Source of the DNA: Nephrocerus scutellatus
Taxonomy: Eukaryota > Arthropoda > Insecta > Diptera > Pipunculidae
Length of the DNA stretch: 64,000 nt
Assembly (NCBI GenBank): GCA_947095585.1
Contig: OX352763.1
Location: forward strand, 44,876,010-44,940,009
Direction of reading: 5' to 3'
Within the stretch, counting starts at the first letter, position 1. Every line of letters begins with the position of its first letter. The notes under the pieces are model-generated. The model was given only the letters and a program-made list of their open reading frames with translations. It had not been told where the DNA came from and ran no database searches. Below, one piece after another: positions 22,141 to 32,413 of this stretch. Position numbers and translations under genes: made by a program.

Positions 22141-22720
22141 TATTTCACTCCAATATATGAAAAACCGCATGAACCAGGTACAACTTGATCAAACTTCCGT
22201 TTTAGGTGACGGACGCCCATAGAAAAGTAAGGCCGTATAGAAGTATTTATCACCTTTCATTTGATACCAATGTTTAGGCCCGTCCAATTTTAAACACGCC
22301 CCCTGATGAACCTCAATGTGAAAGTCAATTTTTGGCTTTAACTATGTCGAGGGGAGTTGGATTGGACCAAATATTTTATAGGACGGAAGGTATTTTTATT
22401 ACCTTTCATATGATACCAATTTATTGTTACACATACCTGTTCTTATTTGGGAATAACTGAATCATATGATATTTCACTCAATTATATGAAAAACAACATG
22501 AACCAGGTACAACTTGATCAAACTTCCGTTTTAGCTGGCGTACGCCCATAAAAAACGGCCCATAAAATACGGCCGTGTAGAAGTAATTATCACCTTTCAT
22601 TTCATACCAATATTTGGGCCCGCCCACTTTTGAACACGCCCCTGCTGAACTTCAAAGTGAAAGTAATTTTTTGGCTCTAACTCTGTCGAGGGGGGTTATT
22701 GCCTTTTACATGATAGCAAT
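22141..22720. repeat. Two diverged tandem copies of a roughly 325-bp unit
   Basis: Both units contain TGATATTTCACTC, GAACCAGGTACAACTTGATC, AAACTTCCGTTTTAG, a CGCCCATA block, TATCACCTTTCATTT and a CACGCCCC block, in that order. They start near 22139 and 22468. No coding function is evident. Confidence 0.75.
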
Positions 22721-22864
22721 TAATCCCCTAACATCCATCAAACCACTTAGAAAAATGCATTTTTCAAAAAAGTACTCAAAACAAAACAGTTACGTTTCAC
22801 CAAATTCTTTAGCTGCGCTGTTAATGATGGGACACACGCACACACACACTGCACTTTGCACTTA

Positions 22865-23499
22865 GGCTAATGCCACACGAGCTCCAAAAAGGCCGCGCGG
22901 CAAATTTCGTTGTTGTCACACGAGCTGCATTTTGACCGCGCGACAGCATATTTTGCTGATCATGCTTGTTAGTTTAGTTTGGTTATTCAAGATGAATACA
23001 GTTCAAAATAATGTTTTATTTTTATATTTGTTGCAAAAAGAAAGAAAGAATCAATACGATCCATAATTTCCTTTCCTAAATTCATTAATTTAATTTATGT
23101 ACTGCAACCGGGAAATTTAAAAATGCATTTAGACTCACCTTGCCTTACAAAAATTAAATTTTAAATGACGCACTCCACGCACTTGGACGCTCGTGTGTTC
23201 ATTCTGATATATAATAGTACCCCTAATGACGCACTACGTTGCCTTTGAAAAATTAAATTTTAAATGACGCGCTCCTATTTGGACGCTCGTGTGTTCATTC
23301 TGATATATAATAGTACTCCTCATGACGCTCTACGGTTCGCGCGCCATGAAAGGAAGTCGCTGCGTAAAAAAGGTCGCGCGACCATACCGACTCCTTTTTG
23401 TTCGCGGACGCTCGTGTGTACTGTTCCATTGGTTCTCTGGGTACTCATGACGCCCGACCAAAAGGGAGCGCGCCAAAAGGAGCTCGTGTGTCATTAGCC
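22865..23499. mobile_element. PIF/Harbinger-type MITE with TTA target duplication
   Basis: The ends are inverted repeats (GGCTAATGCCACACGAGCTC on the left; on the right the complement of GAGCTCGTGTGTCATTAGCC). TTA flanks both sides (22862-22864 and 23500-23502). The 3-bp TTA duplication is typical of PIF/Harbinger elements. It contains a roughly 92-bp internal tandem repeat (GACGCTCGTGTGTTCATTC at 23188 and 23280) and many CGCG steps. It has no transposase frame. Confidence 0.8.
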
Positions 23500-23649
23500 T
23501 TAGTGATCGACCGATCGCGCGAACCGTTTGCTTGCACATGTGATTTTTTTGTGTGCAAATACACAACACGACACTTTGTTGTTTTATTTTTATTCGCGAG
23601 TGCTGGAGTGCAGCACGACCGTGTTCAGCGGCGGTTGGGAGACAACCGT

Positions 23650-25295
23650 CAATAGAAGCCAAAATAAAACAAATAATGATTTTGCATTAGTAACAGATGA
23701 GGCAAGTGATATGAAGTTTGATTGGTTTCTAGACTCTGGTGCAAGTCATCATATGACGTCAAATGATACTTGGTTTGCTGACTACGAAAAATTTAAAATC
23801 CAAAAACGACGATTGGCGACGGAACAAAACTCGAGGCTATTTGTATTGAAGTGATTCCAGTACAGTTTTTGAAAAATAATGAGTGGGTTAATGGTAATAT
23901 TGAAGATATTTTCCATGCGCCAAACTGACAAACAAAAACAAAATGGATGTGAAATCAATGCTGTGTTGCTTTGGCAAAACCAGCCTGGCTTACAACACAA
24001 TCGCATAAGTATAAAGCCGAAGTTTCTTAATGTAAAACCAAAAAATTTTCAGGTTTAAGGAAACTAAAACCATTTATAGTTACTGTGCTCACCGTAAGGC
24101 GGTGTTGTTGCTTTGAGTTATTAAAGTAAAACCCGCTTAGCTTTACCAAAGCAACATAGCTCAAGATGAAAAATGAAACAATAGTATCATGTGCAAGAGT
24201 TGGAAATCTGTTTAAGTTAAAATTAAGATCACGAATGCTGGTTGCCGCATTTTATACTCCAAAAAAATAAGCAAAAAGAAATTTAGAACATTGGAATCAA
24301 TTACAATACGAACCAAATTTTCAATGCGAATAATGTAATTATTGAAAGCAGTGCAGGCAACCATACCAATATCATCTAGCATATCATCTCTCAAGCATAA
24401 GTTACTGTAGCATACACACCTGAACAAAGTGAGGTTGCAGAAAGGGAAATGCGTACAATAGTAGAAGCAGCCCGAACAATACTTCTCCTTTGATTGATGT
24501 ACAAGAAGAAGCCATCTATCAGTCATCTTCAAATGAAGTATATGTGCATATACTAAAGGAGAAACGCGTATAATTGGATTTCAAAAGTAAACCCGGAATA
24601 TTTGTTGGATATTCAGAAGAAGCAAAAGGATATCGCGTATTCTTTCCAAATGAAAGTAAAATTCATATTTTTTGGTATTGAAGGCGCTAAGGATTCAACA
24701 GGGATTGAAGTATCGATTACAATCAATAAAAGTGAAACTAGTGATGGTCAACCTGCAGATGCTGAAGATAGAACGTGTGAAAACCAACAAATAGAGCAGG
24801 AAGGTCGAATGTTGCGCGACAGCAATGCGTTGAAAGCCCCAAATAAATACAATGATTGCGTTAGTTTGATTGCATGTTCAGAAATTGAATATTCAGAAGC
24901 AATCAATGATCAAAATTGGAAAACTCCAATGAGATGGTCTGGATGTTAACAATACACGGAAGTTAACTTATTTACCATAAGGGAAAAAAGCAATTCGCAA
25001 CAAATGGGTATTTCGTATTAAGTCAAATAATCGATATAAAGCATGATTGGTCGCGAAAGGATGCAGTATGGACGAGACTACTTAGAAACGTTTAGTCCAG
25101 TGGCTCAATATAAAAGTATCAGATTACTTCTGAGTGTTGCTGCTATGAAGAAATTGCATATAGCGCAATTTGATATAAAAACTGCATTCCTCAATGGCGG
25201 TCTGAATGAAGACTTATAGATGGAACAACCAATGGGTTTTGCAGATGGCACTAAAAGAGATTGTCGTTTAAACAAATGTATATGGGTTGAAACAA
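23650..25295 (+). mobile_element. Degenerate Copia-type retrotransposon (family D)
   Basis: The plus strand encodes a copia protease (FDWFLDSGASHHMT, near 23725) and its continuation (NNEWVNGNIEDIFHAPN, 23878-23928). After an inserted MITE come an integrase piece (YTPEQSEVAEREMRTIVEAA, 24405-24470), a linker (GIFVGYSEEAKGYRVFFPNE) and reverse-transcriptase pieces (WVFRIKSN, then VYGLKQAPR at 25275-25295). Many stops and frame changes make it inactive. It is cut off on the right by a LINE. Confidence 0.75.
23958..24166. mobile_element. 209-bp MITE, GCTGTGTTGCTTTGG family
   Basis: The left end GCTGTGTTGCTTTGGCAAAA and the complement of the right end (GCTATGTTGCTTTGGTAAAG) form inverted repeats about 33 bp long. 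The interior (CATAAGTATAAAGCCG, GTGCTCACCGTAA) matches the composite element at 12895-13553. It is inserted in copia family D. Confidence 0.8.
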
Positions 25296-27390
25296 GCACC
25301 ACGACACTCATCATCATATTTGGCTCTACAACCGGGGTCCGGTTCTGGCCTCATGCAAAAAGTCTCTCCACCGGTCCACGGTGTTGGACCGCGCTGCCTT
25401 AGGGATGACCTCAAGTAGCGCTAGAGTGCGCCATGCGTCCATGACGTCAGTATCTGACCCATGGCTCTTGTATCAATGCGATGTTTATGTTTTCCTCCCT
25501 TAGGAATACCTGCAGATTGTCTGAGGCACATCTCGAGTGCTTCAGGTTAATCTGCAGTGCCTTAGACATCGTCACCAATATGTGATTGGGGGAGCATCAG
25601 GGCCATCAATAGACGGTCTTCCATCTATTTTTAGCCTCTCTAGCAGACCGGAGGCCGCGTCCTCCTCAGGATCTTCCTCATCAGGGGTGATCCGGAAAAA
25701 CTTTACCTTGGCCTGCCTAATGCCAAACCTGAGCCCATGTCGTGCTCTTTCTAGAGCTTCCAGGCACTCCTCATTTATGATGAGCACCAGGGACATGTTG
25801 TTATGCAGCGGCTCTTCGGCTTTCAGTACGCTCCAGTTCTCCATTGGGACCTCCGGATTTTTCCGCCAAAGATATTGGAGGACCTTTTCGTTGTCCACCT
25901 ACATCTTAGGTAGCCAGATGCGGGCCCTCGGCATTCTCGGAATCTCCCTGACGGGGATGACCTTGATTTCCAAACCCTTTCAGTCGTTGCCAATCTTAGC
26001 AACGCCAAGGAAACTCAGAGACGCTTGGTCCTCGCACCTAATGACCCGAAAGCCTCTGACTAACTCAGAGAAGTCGAACAAGACTGGTGGACCTTATGCC
26101 TCACTCAAGAGATGGTCCATCACCAATTCCACCCCACCTATCCAGAATCGGCTTGCAGCTCCTCGAAACCATTTTTTTATATGAGAGTTTGGGAGCTACA
26201 GTCCTCTCGCCAGAGTGAGTTATAGGTTCCTTACCCTTATTAGCCACCTTAGCATCACAACTGGTCGAAGCCTCCGTGAGTCCACCCTTCTTCGTGAGCC
26301 TGGCCTTCTTTGCTGAATTACTGGTCTCGTCTAGAGACCTTTTACGCTTCTGGACAGAAGTAGCAGTCGCCTTGACGCTATTCTGGCTTTTGTCAAACTC
26401 CTCTATCACTCTTTGATATCGGAGGGTGTCAGCAGCGTCTCTATTTTGAGGAGTACCCGCCGCCTTATTTTTGACAATTTTGTCAAGAATACGGACAGCC
26501 CACCGGTACTCCTGCTTCAGACGGGCGCCTGCGGTATTGCTTTTGTTCTTGCGTTTGAAAGGGACCGCACCTGCAGCCCTAGGAATGTCTGTTGTGGTTG
26601 TTCTGAGAATTGGAGTACTATGAATAGTACTAGCACTGCCCAGTTGCAGAGCACCACGACTGGTGCTTGGTTTGCAGCTATCTTCTAGCGTATCCTGACT
26701 GGAGGCCAGAAGATCACTTTCGGACGAGCCACCTAGCCCAGTCCCCAGAGGAAGGAGAGGGAAAGATTGGAAGGGGAGAGAGGGTGAGGGAGGGTGAGGC
26801 CTTTGGTTTCAGGACTCATCTAGAGAAAAATACTCAAGAATCTTTGACCTCAGGTAGAAGAATCTAAATGAACTTAAAGAGGATTGTTCCTCACGTCAGA
26901 GTGTCGGATCACTTTCGCCAGGTTGAAGAGGATGCATGCCAGTCCATCCCCTTCTCGAAGCCAGTTATAGATGTTGAATGGGCTTGATAAAGATCCGGAT
27001 ATTTTTACTAATGGCTTTATAAAGTTCTTCTCTGACTATGCTATCACAGGCGGCTTTAAAGTCTATAAAAATATGCTGTAGTGAGTTTTGAAACTTTAGA
27101 TATCACCTGCCTAAGGGTGTAAATCTGATCAGTTGTTTATTTGCCTAGGATGAAGTATAGACCAATAATGTCTTTAGCGTATGGGGCCTGTTTTGAAGGA
27201 TAGAGGAGAAAATCTTATACTCGGTACTCAACAACGTTATACCACGATAATTGCTGCATTGTGTGATATCTCCCTTCTTATGTATGGGGCACAGGATGGC
27301 TTAGCTTCTTCCTCCCGAATTGCACTATTATTTCATGAATTGCTTGGTGTAATGTGGGGCCTCCTATTTGTCAGTTCCACTGGGAAATTT
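25296..27390 (-). mobile_element. Degenerate LINE: ORF1, RT piece and 3' tail
   Basis: Reading right to left, 27390-26900 is related to the RT segment at 57310-56960 (shared lines such as TCTGATCAGTTGTT and TATACCACGATAATTGCT). ORF1 follows (26790-25572), then the common 3' tail (25420-25300, CTCTACAACCGGGGTCCGG) also seen at 16890 and 47690. The order RT-ORF1-tail is not that of an intact LINE, so either two copies are juxtaposed or a rearrangement has occurred. Confidence 0.6.
25572..26790 (-). pseudogene. LINE ORF1 with DUF4780-like domain
   Basis: The minus strand from about 26790 encodes a Ser/Thr-rich start (SESDLLASSQDTLEDS), a helical segment (RLKQEYRWAVRILDKIVKN), a basic stretch (KRKRSLDETSNSAKKARL), and after frame changes near 26080-25900 a globular domain (LRRKN-like YLWRKNPEVPMENWSVLK, then LVLIINEECLEALERARHG). 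This last part resembles the DUF4780 domain found in insect TE proteins. The protein presumably binds the LINE RNA. Stops and frameshifts break it. Confidence 0.6.
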
Positions 27391-27479
27391 ATACAAATTT
27401 TATGAAAAAAGTACCCAATTTTCTTCAAATTTTATACGCATGTGTATCTGCGCACTAACAGAAAGAAAGTAAAAACGGG

Positions 27480-28245
27480 AAATCAACCGAAAAGGCAAAT
27501 TTGACAGAAAGCAGTAAAGATGAACAATTTTTATTTACGACATCAGCGGAAAACGGTTGGATCGTGGACTCCGGAGCGACTTGCCACATTGTTGGACACA
27601 AGGATAAATTTATCGATTTCAATGGACAGCATCGTGGAAAAGTTTTTGTTGCCAACGGTCAACAAGTGGCAGCTATAGGGAAGGGAACGATTCAAGTAAA
27701 CCTCATTAATAAATCGGGCCACGAAGATTCGGTGCACATCAACGATGTATTGTACGTTCCGGGAATCAATGGAAATTTGATTTCGGCAAAGCGACTTACG
27801 GCAAAAGGATATACAATCAAGTTCACGAGTGAAAGTTGCGAAATCAATAAAGGTTCAAAGCAGGTGGCAATTGCAGATTTTGATGGAAACCTTTACAATA
27901 TCGAACATCGAATCGGATCTGCATTGCTGAAAATATCGAACCGGATTACAACGGCGGTTGTATTCATGAATGGCACAAAAAGTTTAGGCATAGAGACATC
28001 GAGATTGTGAAAAGACTATCATCCGGAGAACTCATTGAAGGTTTCAAATTCCAGAAGTGCAATAGCGACTGTGGTAGTATTTTGAATTGTGAAGTGTGTC
28101 TGTAGGGAAAAATGAGTCGAATGAAATTTCCTCAAAAATCTCACAATCATGCAAGTGCTGTGCTGGACTTGGTATAGTCAGACGTTTGCGGCCCAATGCA
28201 AACTGTAACACCATCAGGTAAAAGATACGTGCTCACTTTTATTGA
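27480..28245 (+). mobile_element. Copia family A, 5' internal fragment (protease to integrase start)
   Basis: 27501-28010 encodes a copia protease (NGWIVDSGATCHIV, VFVANGQQVAAIGKG, NDVLYVPGINGNLISAKRL). After a frame change it gives the gag-pre-integrase zinc region (HEWHKKFRHRDIEIVKRL) and the start of integrase (SDVCGPMQTVTPSGKRY). One stop replaces Tyr before SDVCG. The last 184 bp (28062-28245) recur in reverse orientation at 31553-31737, where the rest of the same family continues. Confidence 0.8.
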
Positions 28246-28263
28246 TGCAATCATCAATAGAAA

Positions 28264-29000
28264 TAGTAAGAAACAATGTTTAATTTTTAAGGTAAAATTC
28301 TGATACGTGTTGATAATTCAGTGATTCTTGTACACAATCAATGAAGTGAATGACAGATATACTATGAATTAATAAAGGCATAAAAACATTATTCTAAATA
28401 GTCTATTACAACAGTCCCTCCTATTTAAGATTGATGTTGTTCCTTAAAAAACTGGAATTGACTTCGTTCTAATGTTTTTGTAAAAATGTTCTTTGGTTTG
28501 CACATATTTTATATTAAACTGCTTGCCAAATTCATTCTTTATAAAATGATAACGAACATCTATATGTTTCGTCCGTTTATGTGAAGTTTCATCGCTAATT
28601 ATCTTAATTGCACTTTGGTTGTCCAAATTTTAATAACAAAGGCTTTTCACATAAATTTATTTCCTCACGTAATCTTCCCATTATTATTATCTCCTTGACT
28701 GCCCCGGATGCAGCTATGTATTCTGCTTCAGCTGTTGACTTAACCAACGACTGACTGACGTCTTGTATACCAATCGACAGCTGTTTCATTAACTATTAGT
28801 AAATATGCGGAAGTTGATTTTCTTGTTTTTTCATAACCAGCAAAATCTGCATCACTGTAACATTGGACCATTTTCCCCTCCGAATTTGACTTACACTATA
28901 AACCGTATGATTTGGTTCCATTTATATATCTTACTGCTTTCCTGCTTCCCAATTGAGTTGGAGATTCCATGTATCGACTTAGTTTGTTTACACTGTTTAA
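28264..29000 (-). mobile_element. Copia family B, 3' end with LTR, minus strand
   Basis: From right to left the minus strand encodes copia RNase H pieces (CYSDADFAGYEKTRKSTSA, STAEAEYIAASGAVKE, MDNQSAIKI, KHIDVRYHFIKNE) ending YKNIRTKSIPVF, then a purine tract and an LTR (about 28412-28264). The same 3' end and LTR occur in opposite orientation at 31735-31966. It is frame-broken. Confidence 0.75.
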
Positions 29001-29029
29001 AACAATAAGAATACAACTTAACAAACCAT

Positions 29030-31737
29030 AATGCGTTCTTTAATTAAATATTTCTTCTTCTCTCTGGTTACATGTGTATTGCGACATAGAACCTTTTAGA
29101 ATAAAAATATTATGAATTTCAACATTGAAAATAATTAGAAAATAATATCAACACGAGAATGGGTATTTACTTTTGTGTTGCCATGGAGCGGATAAATACG
29201 AATAAATTAATACATTTGAATGCACGAATCACAACACTCCTCCTCATTCAAATGATGTTACACCGCATTTTTCCCGTAGCAATTTAATACGAGCCATCGG
29301 TAGTGGCTTGGTTAAGAGATCTGCGACCATAGTCCCCGTTGGACAGTATGAGCAGCTGACTACATTTCTTTCATCATAGTCTTTGACGAAGTAAAACCGC
29401 ACGTCTATGTGTTTTAAGCGTCCCGACAATTTTTCCTCTTCGATGAGCTTTAAGCAGCTGTGATTGTCTTCGAACAGAGTCGTTGGTGTGTCTATCGATC
29501 GATTGAAGTCTTCCAATAACCGTCGGATCCACTGTGCCTCCTTGCATGCCTCCGAAAGAGCAAAAAATTCTACTTCGGTTGAGGACAATGCCACACATGT
29601 TTGCCTCTTGCAACTCCAACTAAATAGAAAAAAACGTATCCACTGTTTGATTTTCTATCGACTCGATTTTCCGCCCAATCCGAATCCGCATATCCAATAA
29701 GATCATTTTTACTGCTGGTCCTACCTAGTAACAATGATAGATTGGCAGTGTCAAGCAGATACTTCACCACGCGCTTTAGTTCGTTCCAATCCTCTTGGTT
29801 TGGGCCAGATACTCTTTGTGCCAGAATCGATACGCTGGCCGATATGTCTGGTCGTGTGTTGACTGAAATATATAGTAGGCATCCAACCAACTGCCGATAT
29901 TTGTCGTTGTTTATTAACGCATCTGAGATATCACCCTTATCGTATGATACGCTCATTGGCACATCTGATGGTCTTGCGTCAGCTAGACCGAACTCGCTGA
30001 CGACACTTTTGATGTACGTGGATTGGTTGAGCGCGAAATTACTATCTGCATTTCTGTTGACATTCAGTCCAAGATAATTCCGAATGTCACCAAGATTTTT
30101 AATTTTGAACTTTGATCCCAAATTGTTCTCACAGGCCGTGAGTAATTCGTCACATTTGCTAGCTATGACCAAATCATCAACGTATATTAAGATATAGCAA
30201 TATTTACCTTTTGCTGTGAGTGTATACAAGCATGCCTTTACTTTGAACGTATCCAGCGTCTGTCAGAATCCGATGTATCACCTGGTTCCAAACTCTTGCC
30301 GACTGCTTTAGTCCATAGATACTCCTCCTCAAGAGGCAAACATGATTTTCAAAACCTTCAATCACAAATCCAGCCGGTTGTTTCATGTATATTGTCTCCT
30401 TTCGCGTCTTCGCGTCGAGATGTTGCACCTTTAAATTTTGTTTTGCCGCAATTGATAGTTGAATTTGGAATGTTGTCTGTTTGACAACTGGTGCGAATAC
30501 CAAATCATAGTCACTTCCGAATTTTTGCGAAAACCCTGTGCAACTAGACGCGCCATGTAGCTCCTGATGTTACCTTCGGTGTCGGTTTTTAGTTTGAAAA
30601 TCCATTGTCTGCCAATCGCCTTTATGCCTGTTGGTAGTTCACATAGTTCCCATGTGGCATTATTATGTAGTTACTGCATTTCCTCTTTCAATGCCGCAAG
30701 CCATTCATTTTTCTGCTTACTGTTTAAAGCCTCTTTTAAGCTTTTTGGTTCACTTACCGCAGTATTGATTAAATTTACTTCCTCGTCCGGTGGCGTTTGT
30801 GTCATATCTTTATAATTTATCATTTCGTCATTGCGCCCGCATTGTTATTTGACCCGTCATCGTTTGCGTTTTCCGTCGAATCAAAATTACCCTCTCATTC
30901 TTGGTGAATTTCCTCGTTGTCGTCCGCACTGAAGTATTGGTCGATTTCTTTGTGTTCAAGTGTAACCGTACTCTCCTTCTGCTTTTTGGCTACATCGCGA
31001 ATTATGATTACTTTGCCAGTCGTCGGTACGTATGCGTATGATGCCAAGTCATAACCGAAAAAATTGATTGAGATGCCTTTGCGTCAAGCTTTCGTCTTCT
31101 TTCATCCGGTACAAAAGCATAGAATTTTGATCCAAAGCGTCGGAAATGCCCTATTCTGGGCTTTTTACTGAACCAGCTATCGAATGGTGTCTTTTTTATT
31201 TCTTTTGCCGGTAGTCGATTTTGTATGTAATTTGCCATGACCACATCCTCGCCCCAACATTTATTTTCCAACTTGGCCTCTATGATCATACAGCGAGCCA
31301 TTTCTATCAACGTACGGTTTTTCCTTTCAGAAACATAATTTTGCTGCGGGCTGTATGGTCCAAATATGTGACGAATTCTTGTCCCTGTCCCTGTGCGTAC
31401 TACCCTTGGTTTCTTGTCAAACATGGTTTTGCACATTTCGACGTATTCCCGGTATTTTCCAAATGCCTCCGACTTCTTCTTGATTCTTGACTGACTTCTT
31501 CTTGATTCTTGACTGACTTCTTCTTGATAAGCTGCCGTGTACCTGGAGTAATCATCAATAAAAGTGAGCTCGTATCTTTTACCTGATGGTGTTACAGTTT
31601 GCATTGGGCCGCAAACGTCTGAGTATACCAAGTCCAGCACAGCACTTGCATGATTGTGAGATTTTTGAGGAAATTTCATTCGACTCATTTTTCTCTACAG
31701 ACACAATTCAAAATATTACCACAGTCGCTATTTTTAC
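29030..31737 (-). mobile_element. Copia family A, 3' part (integrase, RT, RNase H, LTR), minus strand
   Basis: Integrase is at 31688-31008 (SDVCGPMQTVTPSGKRYELT, FGPYSPQQNYVSERKNRTL). RT is at 30500-29600 (LKVQHLDAKTRKETIYMKQP, SIYGLKQSARVWNQ, and the catalytic box YVDDLVIA). RNase H is at 29650-29244 (YADSDWA, MALSSTEVEFFALSEA, LKHIDVRFYFVKD, VADLLTKPLP). A PPT (GAGGAGGAG on the minus strand) and LTR (about 29236-29030, starting TGTTGTGATTC) complete the 3' end. A duplicated CTTCTTGATTCTTGACTGA stretch (31481-31525) and frame changes interrupt it. Confidence 0.8.
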
Positions 31738-31966
31738 AAAAACATTAGAACGAAGTCAATTCCAGTTTTTTAAGGAACAAAATCAATATTTCTTAAACAG
31801 GAGGGACTGTTATAATTATTACTATTAACTATTAAGAATAATGTTTTTATGCCTTTATTAATTCATAGTATATCTGTCATTCACTTCATTGATTGTGTAC
31901 AAAAATCACTGAATCAACACGTATCAGAATTTTAACTTAAAAATTAAACATTGTTTCTTACTAACA
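31735..31966 (+). mobile_element. Copia family B, 3' end and LTR, plus strand
   Basis: It encodes the C-terminus FYKNIRTKSIPVF then stop (31735-31777). A purine tract (CAGGAGGGAC) and an LTR starting TGTTATAATTATTAC at 31808 and running to about 31962 follow. It is the mirror of 28264-28490. The 5' part of the element is missing, and the break lies directly against the truncated head of copia A. Confidence 0.7.
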
Positions 31967-32064
31967 GCGCTTTCGATTTGCTGGATATAGTGAAAGTTTG
32001 GTGTGGTGCGCTGTCTAAATGGGAGACCAAACCTTCACTGTACCAAGCAAATCGAAACCGCTGT
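31964..32064. ncRNA. Strong 101-nt hairpin: miRNA-precursor-like or tiny MITE
   Basis: Two 39-nt arms (starting ACAGCGCTTTCGATTTGCT; the other arm's complement starts ACAGCGGTTTCGATTTGCT) pair with about seven mismatches around a 23-nt loop. Arm length, central mismatches and loop size suit a microRNA precursor. Perfectly matched outer ends also suit a very small inverted-repeat element. I do not recognise the arms as a known miRNA. It lies between a copia B LTR and the complete copia C. Confidence 0.4.
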
Positions 32065-32088
32065 AAAATTACTTTATTTTTCTTTTAT

Positions 32089-32217
32089 TGTTGTTAAGCT
32101 ATGAACGCACTACATATTTCAGCTGTCATTACTATTATATTGAAATATACTCTTTCTGTTTGATTGTATCACTTGTAAAGGCAACATCGTTTTCTTTTCA
32201 ACCTCGCTCTGCTAATA
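32089..32217 (+). repeat. 5' LTR of copia C
   Basis: 129 bp, identical to 36381-36509. The promoter and start of transcription should lie here, but I see no clear TATA box. Confidence 0.92.
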
Positions 32218-32231
32218 GGTTATGGGCTCAG
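32218..32231 (+). promoter_or_regulatory. Primer-binding site of copia C
   Basis: GGTTATGGGCTCAG directly follows the LTR. It resembles the copia primer site for an internal fragment of initiator tRNA-Met (cut near the anticodon), a hallmark of this family. Confidence 0.8.
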
Positions 32232-32413
32232 TCCCAAGTTAATTAAATCTGAAATCATCGCGAATATATTAAATTATAAATACATTTGTTGTATACAATT
32301 AAATAGTTAATTGTTTAATCAAGTCACTGGACTTTGAATTTAATCGCAATTCAGATTGATTTTACATTTGTTGTAAAATTTGTATCGTCATAAACACGTT
32401 TTATGAGAAGAAA

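Noticed and set aside
22830..22860. CACACA-rich tract
   Set aside because: Ordinary short microsatellite next to a MITE; nothing more to say.
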